Shown here: positions 1 to 7,800 of the stretch, piece after piece
Position numbering within the stretch: position 1 is the stretch's first letter
Layout of the letters: every line of letters starts with the position of its first letter
DNA from: Sphingopyxis sp. FD7
Lineage (GTDB): Bacteria; Pseudomonadota; Alphaproteobacteria; Sphingomonadales; Sphingomonadaceae
Reading direction: 5' to 3'
Length of the DNA: 64,000 bases
Assembly (NCBI RefSeq): GCF_003609835.1
Contig: NZ_AP017898.1
Coordinates: 372,001 to 436,000 of the forward strand
The notes under the pieces: model-generated
Told to the model about the DNA's origin: nothing
Database searches by the model: none
The model's input: only the letters and a program-made list of their open reading frames with translations
Made by a program: the position numbers and the translations under genes

Positions 1-500
1 CGTGCCGCACCCTGGTTCGCTACAATCTGATTTCGCCATCGGTGATGACCGACCTGCTCCGGACGCAGCCGCGCAGCCTGAAGGTCGATCTCCTCAAGGA
101 CTATCGGCCCGACAACTATCGCGGCGACGTCTGGCTGCTGACCGAGCGCGATGCCGGCTCGCGGATCGATGGCAGTCGCAATGATCTTTTCGTGCTGCGG
201 CTCGAAGAACATAGCGGCGGTGGGTATCTCTGGGATCTCGACCAACTGATCGCCAGCGGCTTCGCCGTCGTTCGCGACGAGCGTGAGGCAATCGACGGCG
301 ATGGCATCGGTGGTCCCGTTGTCCGCCGTGTCACCGCGGCGCCCGATGCGCCGCGGCGCGGCCGCATGTCGCTCGACGAGCGGCGGCCGTGGCAGCCTGC
401 GCCGGCCCTCACCAGCCTGACGCTCGATTTCGACCTCACCGGCCCGGAACAGACGGGCCTGTCGCGCGCCGAACGGCGGCACCTGCTCGAGGCCGCCTGA
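1..500 (+). CDS. Chagasin-like (I42 family) cysteine-protease inhibitor, 5' end outside the window
   Basis: The frame is open from the window edge, so the true start is probably upstream; an internal GTG-ATG lies at 42-47. Counting from that GTG, the three inhibitory loops of the chagasin family can be seen: SGGGYLW at residues 58-64 (family NPTTGYxW), DGIGGP at 87-92 (family GxGG) and RRPW at 114-117. Chagasins insert these loops into the active site of papain-type peptidases. A papain-like peptidase gene starts 6 bp downstream, which strongly suggests an inhibitor/protease pair. I see no signal peptide in the visible part. The missing N-terminus may hold another domain. Confidence 0.75.
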   Translation, partial: CRTLVRYNLISPSVMTDLLRTQPRSLKVDLLKDYRPDNYRGDVWLLTERDAGSRIDGSRNDLFVLRLEEHSGGGYLWDLDQLIASGFAVVRDEREAIDGDGIGGPVVRRVTAAPDAPRRGRMSLDERRPWQPAPALTSLTLDFDLTGPEQTGLSRAERRHLLEAA

Positions 501-506
501 CGCCCC

Positions 507-1187
507 ATGATCGATATCGTCCGTGACCTTCGGCCGCTGTTCGGACCTGCGCGCGATCAAGGCGCGCGGCCGACATGCCTCGCATTCGCCGCGAGCGACA
601 CCCACGCCGGGCTTCGCGACGGCTGGGCACCGCTGTCGTGTGAATTCGCCTTTCATGCCGCGCAGAAACGGGCGGGCAGACCGCCGACGAGCGGCGCACT
701 GCTATCCACAATGCTGGACGCGCTACGGCTCGATGGCCAACCCGACGAGAAAGGCTGGCCGTATCTGGCTGCGGTTCCAGCCGATCATCGACTGTGGACG
801 CCGCCGGCGACCGTTGGCCCGCTCTATGGCCGCAACGGACAGAGGGATGGAACCGACCTGTCATCCATCCTTGCCGCGCTGGACCGTGACACGCCGGTGC
901 TCATGCTGACGATGCTGTCACGGTCTTTCTTCCAGCCGCGCGGTGATGGCGTCGTCGATCCGGCGAACGACGAACTCCCCGAGCCAGCGCAACGGCACGC
1001 GGTCGTCGCGGTCGGGCATGGAACCGTGGACGGCATCCCGGCCATTCTCATCCGCAACAGCTGGGGACCAGGTTGGGGCTTGGAAGGCCACGCCTGGCTT
1101 ACTGAGCGCTTTCTAGCGCCGCGCCTTTTCGCCACGGCAAATTTGACGGAGGAAGTCGATGTATCTTCCCATACCGCCGCAGCCTGA
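507..1187 (+). CDS. Papain-like C1A cysteine peptidase without signal peptide
   Basis: This 226-residue protein has the C1A catalytic layout: Gln18 and Cys24 in DQGARPTCLAF, His164 in RHAVVAVGHG and Asn184 in IRNSWGPGWG. There is no propeptide or signal peptide; the catalytic motif begins within the first 25 residues, so the protein probably acts in the cytoplasm. It starts 6 bp after the chagasin-like gene and its 3' end overlaps the TS-like gene by 29 bp, which implies one transcript. With no propeptide visible, the inhibitor may be what keeps it inactive. The substrate cannot be read from the sequence. Confidence 0.85.
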   Translation: MIDIVRDLRPLFGPARDQGARPTCLAFAASDTHAGLRDGWAPLSCEFAFHAAQKRAGRPPTSGALLSTMLDALRLDGQPDEKGWPYLAAVPADHRLWTPPATVGPLYGRNGQRDGTDLSSILAALDRDTPVLMLTMLSRSFFQPRGDGVVDPANDELPEPAQRHAVVAVGHGTVDGIPAILIRNSWGPGWGLEGHAWLTERFLAPRLFATANLTEEVDVSSHTAAA

Positions 1188-1938
1188 CTGCGTTGCTGGC
1201 TGGCGCGAGGCGGTCCGGCTCGTCGACCTCGCCACCGGACACCAGGCGCAGAATGTCGTCATCTCCGTGGCCGAGCCGACTGCGCGCGCAACACTCGCCG
1301 ATCCCGTCGTGGCGGAAGTCGATGCCTTCCTTTCGGGCCATGGCAAGAAGCCCATCGAGACGGTCGCCAACACGATTTTTCCGGCAGCGCTGTACAGGCG
1401 CTACGGCGCGCCGCAATTCTTCGACCGGTTTCGCGACAACGTGCTGCCGAAGGTCCGGAGGTCGGGCGCTTGGTCGGGCTATTATTTCGAACGGATGATG
1501 GAATTGCCCCGCGCCGACGGCCAGCCAATCAATCAAATCTGGGGCATCGTCGAGCGCCTGCGCAACCCGAACGTCCGAGCGCTCAACAAATTCGAACTGC
1601 TGATCTTCGACCCCGCCCGCGACGTGAATGACTCGCCCTACGGCGGTCAGTGCCTGAGCTTTGCCAGTCTCAAGCTGATCGGCAAGGGCGACGATCGTCG
1701 CCTCGGCATGACCGCGCTCTACCGCAATCACTACTATATCGAAAAACTGCTCGGCAATCTGATCGGCCTCGGCCGTCTGCTCGAATTCATCGCCAAGGAA
1801 GGCGGGGTCGCGCTGGGTCCGCTCACGATCGTCTCGACCAACGCCACGGTCGACACCGCCAACTGGAACCGCGGCGATCTTAAGCAACTCTTTGAGCGCT
1901 GCGATCAGGCGAGCGCACATCTCCTTGCTGCGGCGTGA
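1159..1938 (+). CDS. Diverged thymidylate-synthase-like protein
   Basis: The 259-residue product resembles thymidylate synthase in its second half. GQCLSFASLKL (Cys165) aligns with the TS active-site region PCHAFFQF, and LYRNHYYIEKLLGN (187-200) followed by a helix aligns with TS LYQRSxDxFLGxPFNIASYALL. The nucleophilic Cys is kept, but the following His and the phosphate-binding Arg/Ser-x-Asp residues are not. It may therefore bind or modify another nucleotide, or be non-catalytic. The start is fixed by GGAGG at 1148-1152, six bases before the ATG. It converges on the UDG-like gene with a 34-bp 3' overlap. A long opposite-strand frame here is a GC-rich shadow. Confidence 0.6.
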   Translation: MYLPIPPQPDCVAGWREAVRLVDLATGHQAQNVVISVAEPTARATLADPVVAEVDAFLSGHGKKPIETVANTIFPAALYRRYGAPQFFDRFRDNVLPKVRRSGAWSGYYFERMMELPRADGQPINQIWGIVERLRNPNVRALNKFELLIFDPARDVNDSPYGGQCLSFASLKLIGKGDDRRLGMTALYRNHYYIEKLLGNLIGLGRLLEFIAKEGGVALGPLTIVSTNATVDTANWNRGDLKQLFERCDQASAHLLAAA

Positions 1939-2609
1939 GGCGCGCCCAACGGCAGTTCTAGCGGCTCATCGTTGTCATCCGCGACACCGTACAGGCTGAA
2001 CATGCCCTCGATGAACTCGCGCTGCCCGCCGTAGCTCGGATGGCGGACCGCGGTGGTCGGAATGTCGAGACCGTCCAGCGCCAGGTGAGCATCGCGCCCG
2101 ATCGCGACGATCTGGCGGGGCCGGATCATTGACACGAGGGCTTGCAATATCGGCCAGGTCGCCTCGCGCTCGCTTCGCGTGTGGCATCGGTTCGACATCG
2201 GATCATCCGCTTCATGGGGATGGAACGGGAAAACGTTCCAGAGCATGACAGGCTGACCGATCCGCTCTAGCACACGCCAGACGATCGCCGCGGTGCGCTC
2301 CGCCACGGCGGGTCCCTGCGTCGCACGTTCGAATGCGATGCCGCCCATCAGCGTACCGGCATGTCCGAGGTGAATTTCGTCGGTCAGCGGTACGCCCGTA
2401 CGCCGCCCCCCGCGATAGCCGAGATCACGCGCGATCCAGATCGTTTCGACGCGATGATCAAGCGCCGCGGTGAGCAGCATTTCGAGATTGTCGCGGCGCC
2501 GGGCGGCGGCGTCGCTGCGGTCATGGACCGTGCAGCGATCGCGCCAGGGATTGAACACTGAGGGAAGTTCGGTCGCCGCCAGGGTGGACACAAAGGATTT
2601 CGGGGTCAT
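1905..2609 (-). CDS. Uracil-DNA-glycosylase-like protein
   Basis: This 234-residue protein carries UDG-superfamily signatures: FNPW near the N-terminus (residues 19-22), a core WNVFPFHPH strand (123-131) and a C-terminal HPSYGG motif (189-194), which fits the DNA-intercalation/leaving-group His loop. UDG-fold enzymes usually remove uracil or a damaged base, and distant members act on nucleotides or lack glycosylase activity. The ATG overlaps the TGA of the MazG-type gene (ATGA, 2606-2609), so the two are translationally coupled. Pairing with a nucleotide pyrophosphatase and facing a TS-like gene suggests a role in uracil/thymine nucleotide or DNA-base handling; this is inference. Confidence 0.65.
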   Translation of the reverse strand: MTPKSFVSTLAATELPSVFNPWRDRCTVHDRSDAAARRRDNLEMLLTAALDHRVETIWIARDLGYRGGRRTGVPLTDEIHLGHAGTLMGGIAFERATQGPAVAERTAAIVWRVLERIGQPVMLWNVFPFHPHEADDPMSNRCHTRSEREATWPILQALVSMIRPRQIVAIGRDAHLALDGLDIPTTAVRHPSYGGQREFIEGMFSLYGVADDNDEPLELPLGAPHAAARRCALA

Positions 2610-3784
2610 GACGGCAATTCCTTGATACGCAGGCGGCGATTGGCGAAGTCGATCAGGACGCGGCCGCGCCGATGCTCCTGAAGGAAGCGGAAAGCCGTAT
2701 AGCCCTGGAGGATCGCTTCCTCCCAAAGCCACAGCGGACAGCGTTCTGATTCGTAGCCGGCGACGAACTGGCGGACATGCTTCAGCATGTCCAGCGGAAG
2801 GCCACCGCGCTTCACGTTTTCAAAGTACCGGAGTTGCTGCGCTTGTCCGAAAATCCAGGAAGTTATGCCCTCTTCGATGAGAATCGCCCGAGCACCGTCT
2901 TCGGCGTCGTCGAGTTTCGGATCGCTCTTGCGCTTGAGACGGAGCAGCGCACGCAGCACTGGCGACCAGCCAAGCACCGCGACATAAGCGTAGTGAAAGA
3001 CATCGTGGAAGCGATAGTCGTCGGGTTCGAGCGCGTTGTCGGTGAGCCGGTCGCCGACATACACACCGCTTGAGCGTTGATACACGAATGTCTGCCCGCG
3101 AACGGTGCGTTCATAGACGTCGATCGCCATCCGCCGCGGCAATTGCTCTTCTGGGTCGAGCGCCGCATCGGTCGGCGCCGGATAGATGCGCTCGCGCGGC
3201 CAGCGATCGAAGATCTTGTGAAGATTCTTCACGGCGGCAGCCTCGATGGTAACACCGGATTCGTTTGCCGCCTGGATCAACCGGCGCATGACCGCGACCA
3301 GCCGGCCCGCGAGTGCTTCGCGGTCCTTCGCAAGACCGCCCGCCTGGAAATCGTTGATGAGCAGCCCAACGTCGCCTGCCAGCGCGAGCAGGCTATGCTC
3401 GAACTGCGGCATCGGTGCCTTGGCAAGCGGAATGTGCTGCGGCTGCAGCGCATGGAAACTGAGCGTTTCGTTGCCGCCCGTCTGCCATTGTCCGCCGTTT
3501 GTCGCCGCGGCGGCAGCGATGTCGCTGAGCGCCATGCGGCTGCGCCGTGCGATCGCCGCCAGATACCAAAGGACGTCACCAAGCTCTTCCGCGACGGCGT
3601 GAGCGTAACCCAGGTAGGAGGCATCGTCGCGCTGCTTTTTCTTGGCCTCACTGAGCAAGCTGCCGACTTCGCCGAAAAGGCCAAGCATCGAGAAGCCCAG
3701 TGCGCGGCCACCGCTGCGTTGATCAGTCCGCGCGGCCTGCTTCGCATAATCCGCAACAGTGAGAGCTTCGAAATCCTCGCTCAT
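2606..3784 (-). CDS. MazG-type nucleotide pyrophosphohydrolase with a conserved C-terminal domain
   Basis: The 392-residue protein starts with an all-alpha NTP pyrophosphohydrolase domain: EVGSLLSE at residues 39-46 and EELGD at 66-70 supply the metal-binding acidic residues of the MazG fold. The second half is a separate domain with FHDVFHYAYVAVLGW and EEGITSWIF motifs, like the extra C-terminal domain found in some MazG-like proteins. MazG-type enzymes hydrolyse (d)NTPs to NMP and PPi, either as housecleaning or, in some defence settings, to alter nucleotide pools. It overlaps the upstream RHH gene and the downstream UDG-like gene by ATGA, forming a tight three-gene operon. Confidence 0.75.
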   Translation of the reverse strand: MSEDFEALTVADYAKQAARTDQRSGGRALGFSMLGLFGEVGSLLSEAKKKQRDDASYLGYAHAVAEELGDVLWYLAAIARRSRMALSDIAAAAATNGGQWQTGGNETLSFHALQPQHIPLAKAPMPQFEHSLLALAGDVGLLINDFQAGGLAKDREALAGRLVAVMRRLIQAANESGVTIEAAAVKNLHKIFDRWPRERIYPAPTDAALDPEEQLPRRMAIDVYERTVRGQTFVYQRSSGVYVGDRLTDNALEPDDYRFHDVFHYAYVAVLGWSPVLRALLRLKRKSDPKLDDAEDGARAILIEEGITSWIFGQAQQLRYFENVKRGGLPLDMLKHVRQFVAGYESERCPLWLWEEAILQGYTAFRFLQEHRRGRVLIDFANRRLRIKELPS

Positions 3785-3981
3785 CGCCTGCCCTTCCGGC
3801 GATCCGATATCGCGTCTGCGGGGACGCTCACGCCATAGGCTTCAAGTGCCCGCAGTACGATCATCCGGATCGGCTCGCGGGAATCGAGCGACCGTTGACC
3901 GAGATCGCGTTTCGTAACGGCAGGAATCTGCACCTGAAGATGCTCGTCGCCGACATCGGTTTGCGCTGCGATATTTTTCAT
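3781..3981 (-). CDS. Small ribbon-helix-helix type DNA-binding protein
   Basis: The 66-residue product contains HLQVQIPAVTKRDL followed by two helices (IRMIVLRALEAYGV), the beta-strand plus two-helix order of ribbon-helix-helix repressors. I chose the ATG at 3981 (MKNIAAQ); an in-frame ATG at 4005 would add eight residues. The start lies inside a set of TTTCATG half-sites (3975-4009), a likely autoregulatory operator. The gene is first in the operon with the MazG-type and UDG-like genes and follows the relaxase gene. A partition or mobilization accessory role is also possible. Confidence 0.6.
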   Translation of the reverse strand: MKNIAAQTDVGDEHLQVQIPAVTKRDLGQRSLDSREPIRMIVLRALEAYGVSVPADAISDRRKGRR

Positions 3982-4009
3982 GAATCCATGAAAACATAAT
4001 TTCATGAAA
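3975..4009. promoter_or_regulatory. Palindromic operator cluster of TTTCATG half-sites at the RHH gene start
   Basis: TTTTCATG (3975-3982) and CATGAAAA (3987-3994) form a perfect 8-bp inverted repeat with a 4-bp spacer. A second palindrome TTTCATGAAA lies at 4000-4009. Spaced copies of one short half-site over a start codon are typical of ribbon-helix-helix autorepressor operators. Confidence 0.55.
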
Positions 4010-4032
4010 ATAGGAAGCCCGAATCCTCCGGA

Positions 4033-5997
4033 TCAGGAGACGCTCGGCCCGCTGCGCTGCCGCCCGAGTGTCCAGTTGATCCCGCCGTCGCGCATGATGC
4101 CCGAGACCGATTTGCCGACATGGCGATCGAGAACAGAGCGCCACGGCACCAGCGTGAAATCGCGCGACCGTTCGATGAGCGCATGGCGACCACTCGTCAT
4201 CTCGACTGCGCGCACGAGCCTGCCTTGAACAGCCTCCCCCTCTCTGGCCTCGGCGAACGGAACGCCTAACTTGTCGGAGAGCTGGCGGGCGACACGCAGC
4301 AATTCTCGCCGCTGGAGCGCGGCGAGCATCCCTCGCCGATAGACCGTCTGCCCATCCTGTTCGTCTGCAAGCTGTTCGGTGATCAGCCATTGCCGTCGCA
4401 TCGCCTGCGCTGAACGAACCTCGCGGCCGAACCCGGCATCGCGCACCGGCGCTGGGCTGGCGGCAACCAGCTCACGATCGAGCCAGGTCGCGGCCTCGGC
4501 CGCTGGCAGATTGTCGAGCGGGACGGTCGACAGCGCCTCGATGGCGACGGGCCGGTCGTGGAGTTGGCGCGCCTCGAACCGAACCACCTTGTCAAGATGA
4601 TCGGGCGTGACGATCCAGCTTCCATCGGGATCGCGTTCGACATTGCGGGCGATCTTCCGCATCGCCTCCAGCCGGCGGACATGGGTTTCGGCGAAGCCTT
4701 CACTGGCGCTCGGGTCCTGCTGCAAATGCGCGTCGATCGTGTAGCGTCCGTCGTTCGCGGCGGCGACTTCGACAATCGTGCGATCGACCGGGCGAACGCC
4801 GCCCTCACGCGGCACGATCCGGACGATGGCGTTTTCGGGGGTCGGATCGACCATCTCGCCCTCGCCGATCTCGGCATAGTGCGTGCGCCCGTCGATGCCG
4901 TCGATTAGCAGATAATGGCGGTCTTCATGCTCGTCCGCCAATCCCCGCATGATAACGCGGCCGATAATCGGCGCGGCTTCCTGCGCCGTCGGATCATAGA
5001 TGACGCGATCGGCCGCGGCACAGTCGAGCTTCCGCGCGGTCAGCTCGCGCTGCATGGTACGGATGATATCGCCACGCTCCCCGATCCGGCGCAGTGTGTT
5101 CGCGAGGTCGGGCTCGAGCCGCCAGGTGTCGCTGCCGATATGCGAGGCGAGTCCCATGCGCCCAAGTTTCTGCAAGCGGCCGACGCGAACCGATTGGTGA
5201 AACGGGTCGCTGTCGCTCGCGCTGACCAGGCGCATACTATCCATGTCGCGGATCAGCCGTCGGTCGATCGCGGTCAGCCGCTCCACGCCAGTATCGCTGC
5301 GAAGCCGCTCCTCGATTTCAAGGTCGGTGCGCGGCCCGAGGTCGAGGTTGGCGATCTCGATCGCGCGTTGCCTGGCCCCGTGCGAAATATATTCGCGCGC
5401 GATCAGCAGATTTTCGCCCCGGTCATTCACGCCGCGCACAACGATATGCGTGTGCGGATGGCCGGTATTGAAATGGTCGACTGCCACCCAATCCAGCCTC
5501 GTGCCGAGATCCTGCTCCATCTGCGTCATCAGCCTGCGCACAAAGGGCTTCAAGTCCGGATATTGGTCGGCGTCCTCGGCCGACACGATGAATCGAAACT
5601 GGCGGCGGTCGCCGTCGCAGCGTTCGAGGAACACCTTGCCGTCGGCGACATCCTCGTCGGCCGAATAGAGCGCGCCGGGCTCGCCCTCGCGGGTCACGCC
5701 ATCGCGCTGGATATAACGCAAGTGCGCCTTCGCGCCGCCCATACCTTTCCCGCCAAGTCCAACAGGCCGTATCTTGACGATCACGCGGCGCGACCGGAAC
5801 GCGCCCAATCGGTCGCGCGATCTGAGCACCCGTGCAACGCTCGCGCCACGTCCGATCCGGCTGCCGTCGAAGCGGCCACGCCTGCCGGTTTTTAGCCCTG
5901 CGCGCTTTGCCGCTTTCACGACGCGGCTCAGGTAGCGCTGCTCCTTGCCCCGGCAGCGCATCCGGCCCAGGTGCGGTTCGAACTCATCATCGCGCAT
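4033..5997 (-). CDS. VirD2-type relaxase (DUF3363 family)
   Basis: This 654-residue protein carries the relaxase metal-binding motif GHPHTHIVVRG, preceded by VDHFNTGHPH, and a long C-terminal region of the DUF3363 type. The N-terminus is basic (KAAKRAGLKTGRRGRF). Relaxases nick oriT and lead the transferred strand through the conjugation channel. I chose the ATG at 5997 (MRDDEFEPH), preceded by GGAAGGA; an upstream extension to 6183 lacks a ribosome site and looks like noncoding sequence. The candidate oriT lies about 190 bp upstream. Downstream are the RHH, MazG and UDG genes. Confidence 0.85.
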   Translation of the reverse strand: MRDDEFEPHLGRMRCRGKEQRYLSRVVKAAKRAGLKTGRRGRFDGSRIGRGASVARVLRSRDRLGAFRSRRVIVKIRPVGLGGKGMGGAKAHLRYIQRDGVTREGEPGALYSADEDVADGKVFLERCDGDRRQFRFIVSAEDADQYPDLKPFVRRLMTQMEQDLGTRLDWVAVDHFNTGHPHTHIVVRGVNDRGENLLIAREYISHGARQRAIEIANLDLGPRTDLEIEERLRSDTGVERLTAIDRRLIRDMDSMRLVSASDSDPFHQSVRVGRLQKLGRMGLASHIGSDTWRLEPDLANTLRRIGERGDIIRTMQRELTARKLDCAAADRVIYDPTAQEAAPIIGRVIMRGLADEHEDRHYLLIDGIDGRTHYAEIGEGEMVDPTPENAIVRIVPREGGVRPVDRTIVEVAAANDGRYTIDAHLQQDPSASEGFAETHVRRLEAMRKIARNVERDPDGSWIVTPDHLDKVVRFEARQLHDRPVAIEALSTVPLDNLPAAEAATWLDRELVAASPAPVRDAGFGREVRSAQAMRRQWLITEQLADEQDGQTVYRRGMLAALQRRELLRVARQLSDKLGVPFAEAREGEAVQGRLVRAVEMTSGRHALIERSRDFTLVPWRSVLDRHVGKSVSGIMRDGGINWTLGRQRSGPSVS

Positions 5998-6343
5998 AGC
6001 GGCGTCCTTCCATACCGGAATGACGCTCCCCGCCGATAAGAATGGCGCGTCCTCGCCAGAGCGCAAGGAGTCTCGCGATTGGGATCGGAAAAGCCCAGAA
6101 AACCGCCATTCCTGGCAACCCTGTCTCGCACTCAAAGGGCGAGTCTCGCAAAAGCCTTCAAAAAACGATGTGCAGACAAACACTTACAAAATCGCGAGAT
6201 TTTGCCTCTATCTTGCCGTCAAGCCCGACTGCCACCTGCCGCCCCAGACGCCCGCTTTGCCTTCCCGCCTTCCCGATTAGAAAAGGGGAGCGGCGCCATG
6301 CGGCACCACTCCCGCGAACCTGCCCCTTCAACAGCGCATCGCC
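5998..6343. other. Candidate oriT region of element A
   Basis: This 346-bp gap upstream of the relaxase gene holds a 7-bp inverted repeat CAAAATC-GCGA-GATTTTG (6187-6204), followed six bases later by ATCTTGC (6210-6216). This resembles the IncP-type nick consensus (YATCCTG|Y). Inverted repeat plus nearby nick motif beside a relaxase gene is the normal oriT layout. The nick assignment is inference from motif similarity. I see no convincing gene in the rest of the gap. Confidence 0.4.
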
Positions 6344-6505
6344 TTATTGCCAGCCTGCCTGTTCGGCCTGACGCAGCGCCCGATTGCACCGCTTCAGCCT
6401 CTTCTCAGCGGCCCTTAATTCGGCTTCGATCTGCCGCCGTTCTGCCGCGTCATCGCACCATGAAAGCTCCGCGCGAAGCTCCTCGATCTGTTGTTCAACC
6501 GACAT
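6344..6505 (-). CDS. Small charged helical (coiled-coil) protein, 53 aa
   Basis: A short frame starts MSVEQQIEELRAELSW and ends RQAEQAGWQ. It is preceded by a strong ribosome site (AGGAGG, 6 bases before the ATG). The sequence is almost entirely heptad-like, charged helix with no membrane segment or signal. It lies upstream of oriT and in the same direction as the relaxase, so an accessory mobilization role is possible but unproven. The strong ribosome site and helical composition make it likely real despite its size. I do not recognise a named family. Confidence 0.5.
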   Translation of the reverse strand: MSVEQQIEELRAELSWCDDAAERRQIEAELRAAEKRLKRCNRALRQAEQAGWQ

Positions 6506-6837
6506 CTCATCCTCCTGATACAAGCGAAAGATGAGCCATCGCCCGGCGGGGAGCGGGTCGGGTCAACCACCGCGCAGCGGCCGCGAAGCGGGCGACGGGG
6601 GAGCCGATTTTCTCGTCGCCGGAGTGGAGCGAAGCGGAACGCAGGTGGCGTGAAAATTGGGGGAACCGTCGATGGTTGAGGCGGTCCGTTCGCCGCCGGA
6701 TACTCGGTGCTTGCTGAGCGGATTTCTTCCTCTCTGCAGGCCCGCAAGCGCGTTCCGGTGCAGGAAAAGGCCCACGCCGAGCCCTCAAGGCATGAGGAAA
6801 GCCCCGCGCCGGGTGACCGGCGCGGGAGCGATCCGGC
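6506..6837. other. Intergenic stretch, nothing recognised
   Basis: About 330 bp of very GC-rich sequence between the small coiled-coil gene and the DUF736 gene. The frames present lack ribosome sites and have arginine/proline/serine-rich compositions typical of shadow frames. No RNA gene or clear terminator was identified. Confidence 0.5.
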
Positions 6838-7158
6838 TCAGTCGCCGGGGTTCCAGATGACAGCGAACGCGTCGTCGTCGTCCTGCCCGGCGGCGCGGCC
6901 GAGATTGGCGTAGAGGGTGCGGCCGCCAAGTTCGGGGGCTGACATGGCGAGGCGGACATATTCGCGCTGGCTCACCTCGCCGGTGCGGATCCAGCCGCCG
7001 CCCAGTTCGACGCCGTTCGACAGCACGCGGTAGTCGGGCTGGTCCCCGGTCTTACCGCGATTGGGGATGATGGCGATCTCGGCATTGACCGAAAGCGTCT
7101 TCAAGGCGCCCCGGAACGAACCGTCGTTCTGGCGCTGGACATGACCGATTGCGGGCAT
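6838..7158 (-). CDS. DUF736 family protein
   Basis: The 106-residue product MPAIGHVQ...VIWNPGD has the features of DUF736: an N-terminal GxVxxxxDGSFxGxLxTLS strand, a central PDYRVLSNGVELGGGWIRTG segment and a C-terminal LYANLGRA. DUF736 genes are common in alphaproteobacterial conjugative elements and plasmids near parB/ardC genes; their function is unknown. A ribosome site (GGAGA) precedes the ATG. The gene sits between the ParB-like region and the relaxase, as expected for this backbone. Confidence 0.85.
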   Translation of the reverse strand: MPAIGHVQRQNDGSFRGALKTLSVNAEIAIIPNRGKTGDQPDYRVLSNGVELGGGWIRTGEVSQREYVRLAMSAPELGGRTLYANLGRAAGQDDDDAFAVIWNPGD

Positions 7159-7519
7159 TTCTCGTCTCCTTCACACAGTCGCCCGACCCGATGCCGGGCG
7201 ATGGGCGGACCGAAGGGACGGCCCTTGAGCGCGCTGCGAACCGCAGGCCGAAGCGAAGCGGAGGACCGGAAGCGCGGGGCTGATTTGGAGCGAAGCGGCC
7301 GCGAGGAGCGCCGCCAAAGCGGCGCGGGGAAATCAGTTCCGCGCGATGGTTTCGCGGGGCGCGCGGCCGTCCCAGGTCATGCGCCCAAGGAGCCGGCGAC
7401 GGGGTGGTGAGACACGAAAGGACGAGATGCGCGCGCGGACAGGAAGCCCAGTCCGGCGTCCTTCCGGGAAGCCATGATTGCTTTCGCGGCCACGAAGCGG
7501 CGGCTATAGCCTCACGGCG
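7159..7519. other. Intergenic stretch with GC-rich inverted repeats
   Basis: About 360 bp without a supportable gene. It contains short GC-rich inverted repeats, such as CGCCGC-CAAA-GCGGCG near 7310. It probably holds the divergent promoters for the DUF736 gene and the small plus-strand gene at 7520. Confidence 0.45.
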
Positions 7520-7747
7520 ATGAACGAAGGAACGACGATTGCGGGGCAGATCGAACGGCTGATCGTGCGGCTGGACGGCGCGGCGGTGTGCGATGCCTGC
7601 GTGACTGACCGGCTCAACCTGTGGGTTACCGCACAGGCCAATGTCGTCACCCGCGCGCTCGGCGGCACGCGCGGATTCGAGCGGCAGAAGGACGAATGCA
7701 CGCTATGCGGAAGCACCCGGACGGTGATCCGCCGCACCGCCCGGTAG
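7520..7747 (+). CDS. Small cysteine-motif protein of mobile elements
   Basis: This 75-residue protein (MNEGTTIAGQ...) has two Cys pairs, CDAC in the first half and CTLC near the C-terminus, with R/K residues between them. This suggests a compact zinc-binding fold. Similar short proteins (xCDACVTDRLxL ... GTRGFERxxxxCxLC) occur in sphingomonad mobile elements, with no assigned function. I placed the start at the ATG at 7520; an upstream GTG-type extension lacks support. It is on the opposite strand to its neighbours, so it has its own promoter. Confidence 0.6.
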   Translation: MNEGTTIAGQIERLIVRLDGAAVCDACVTDRLNLWVTAQANVVTRALGGTRGFERQKDECTLCGSTRTVIRRTAR

Positions 7748-7800
7748 GTCAGGCGGCGGGGGTTTTCGGCACGCGAGCGCGCGGTGCGGCGCGATTTGGG

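Noticed and set aside
1099..1920. 273-codon minus-strand open frame
   Set aside because: It lies opposite the TS-like gene, lacks a ribosome site and has no family resemblance; the plus-strand frame has GGAGG and TS motifs.
7141..7410. 89-codon plus-strand frame after the DUF736 gene
   Set aside because: Arg/Ser-rich composition, overlap with the DUF736 start and no ribosome site.
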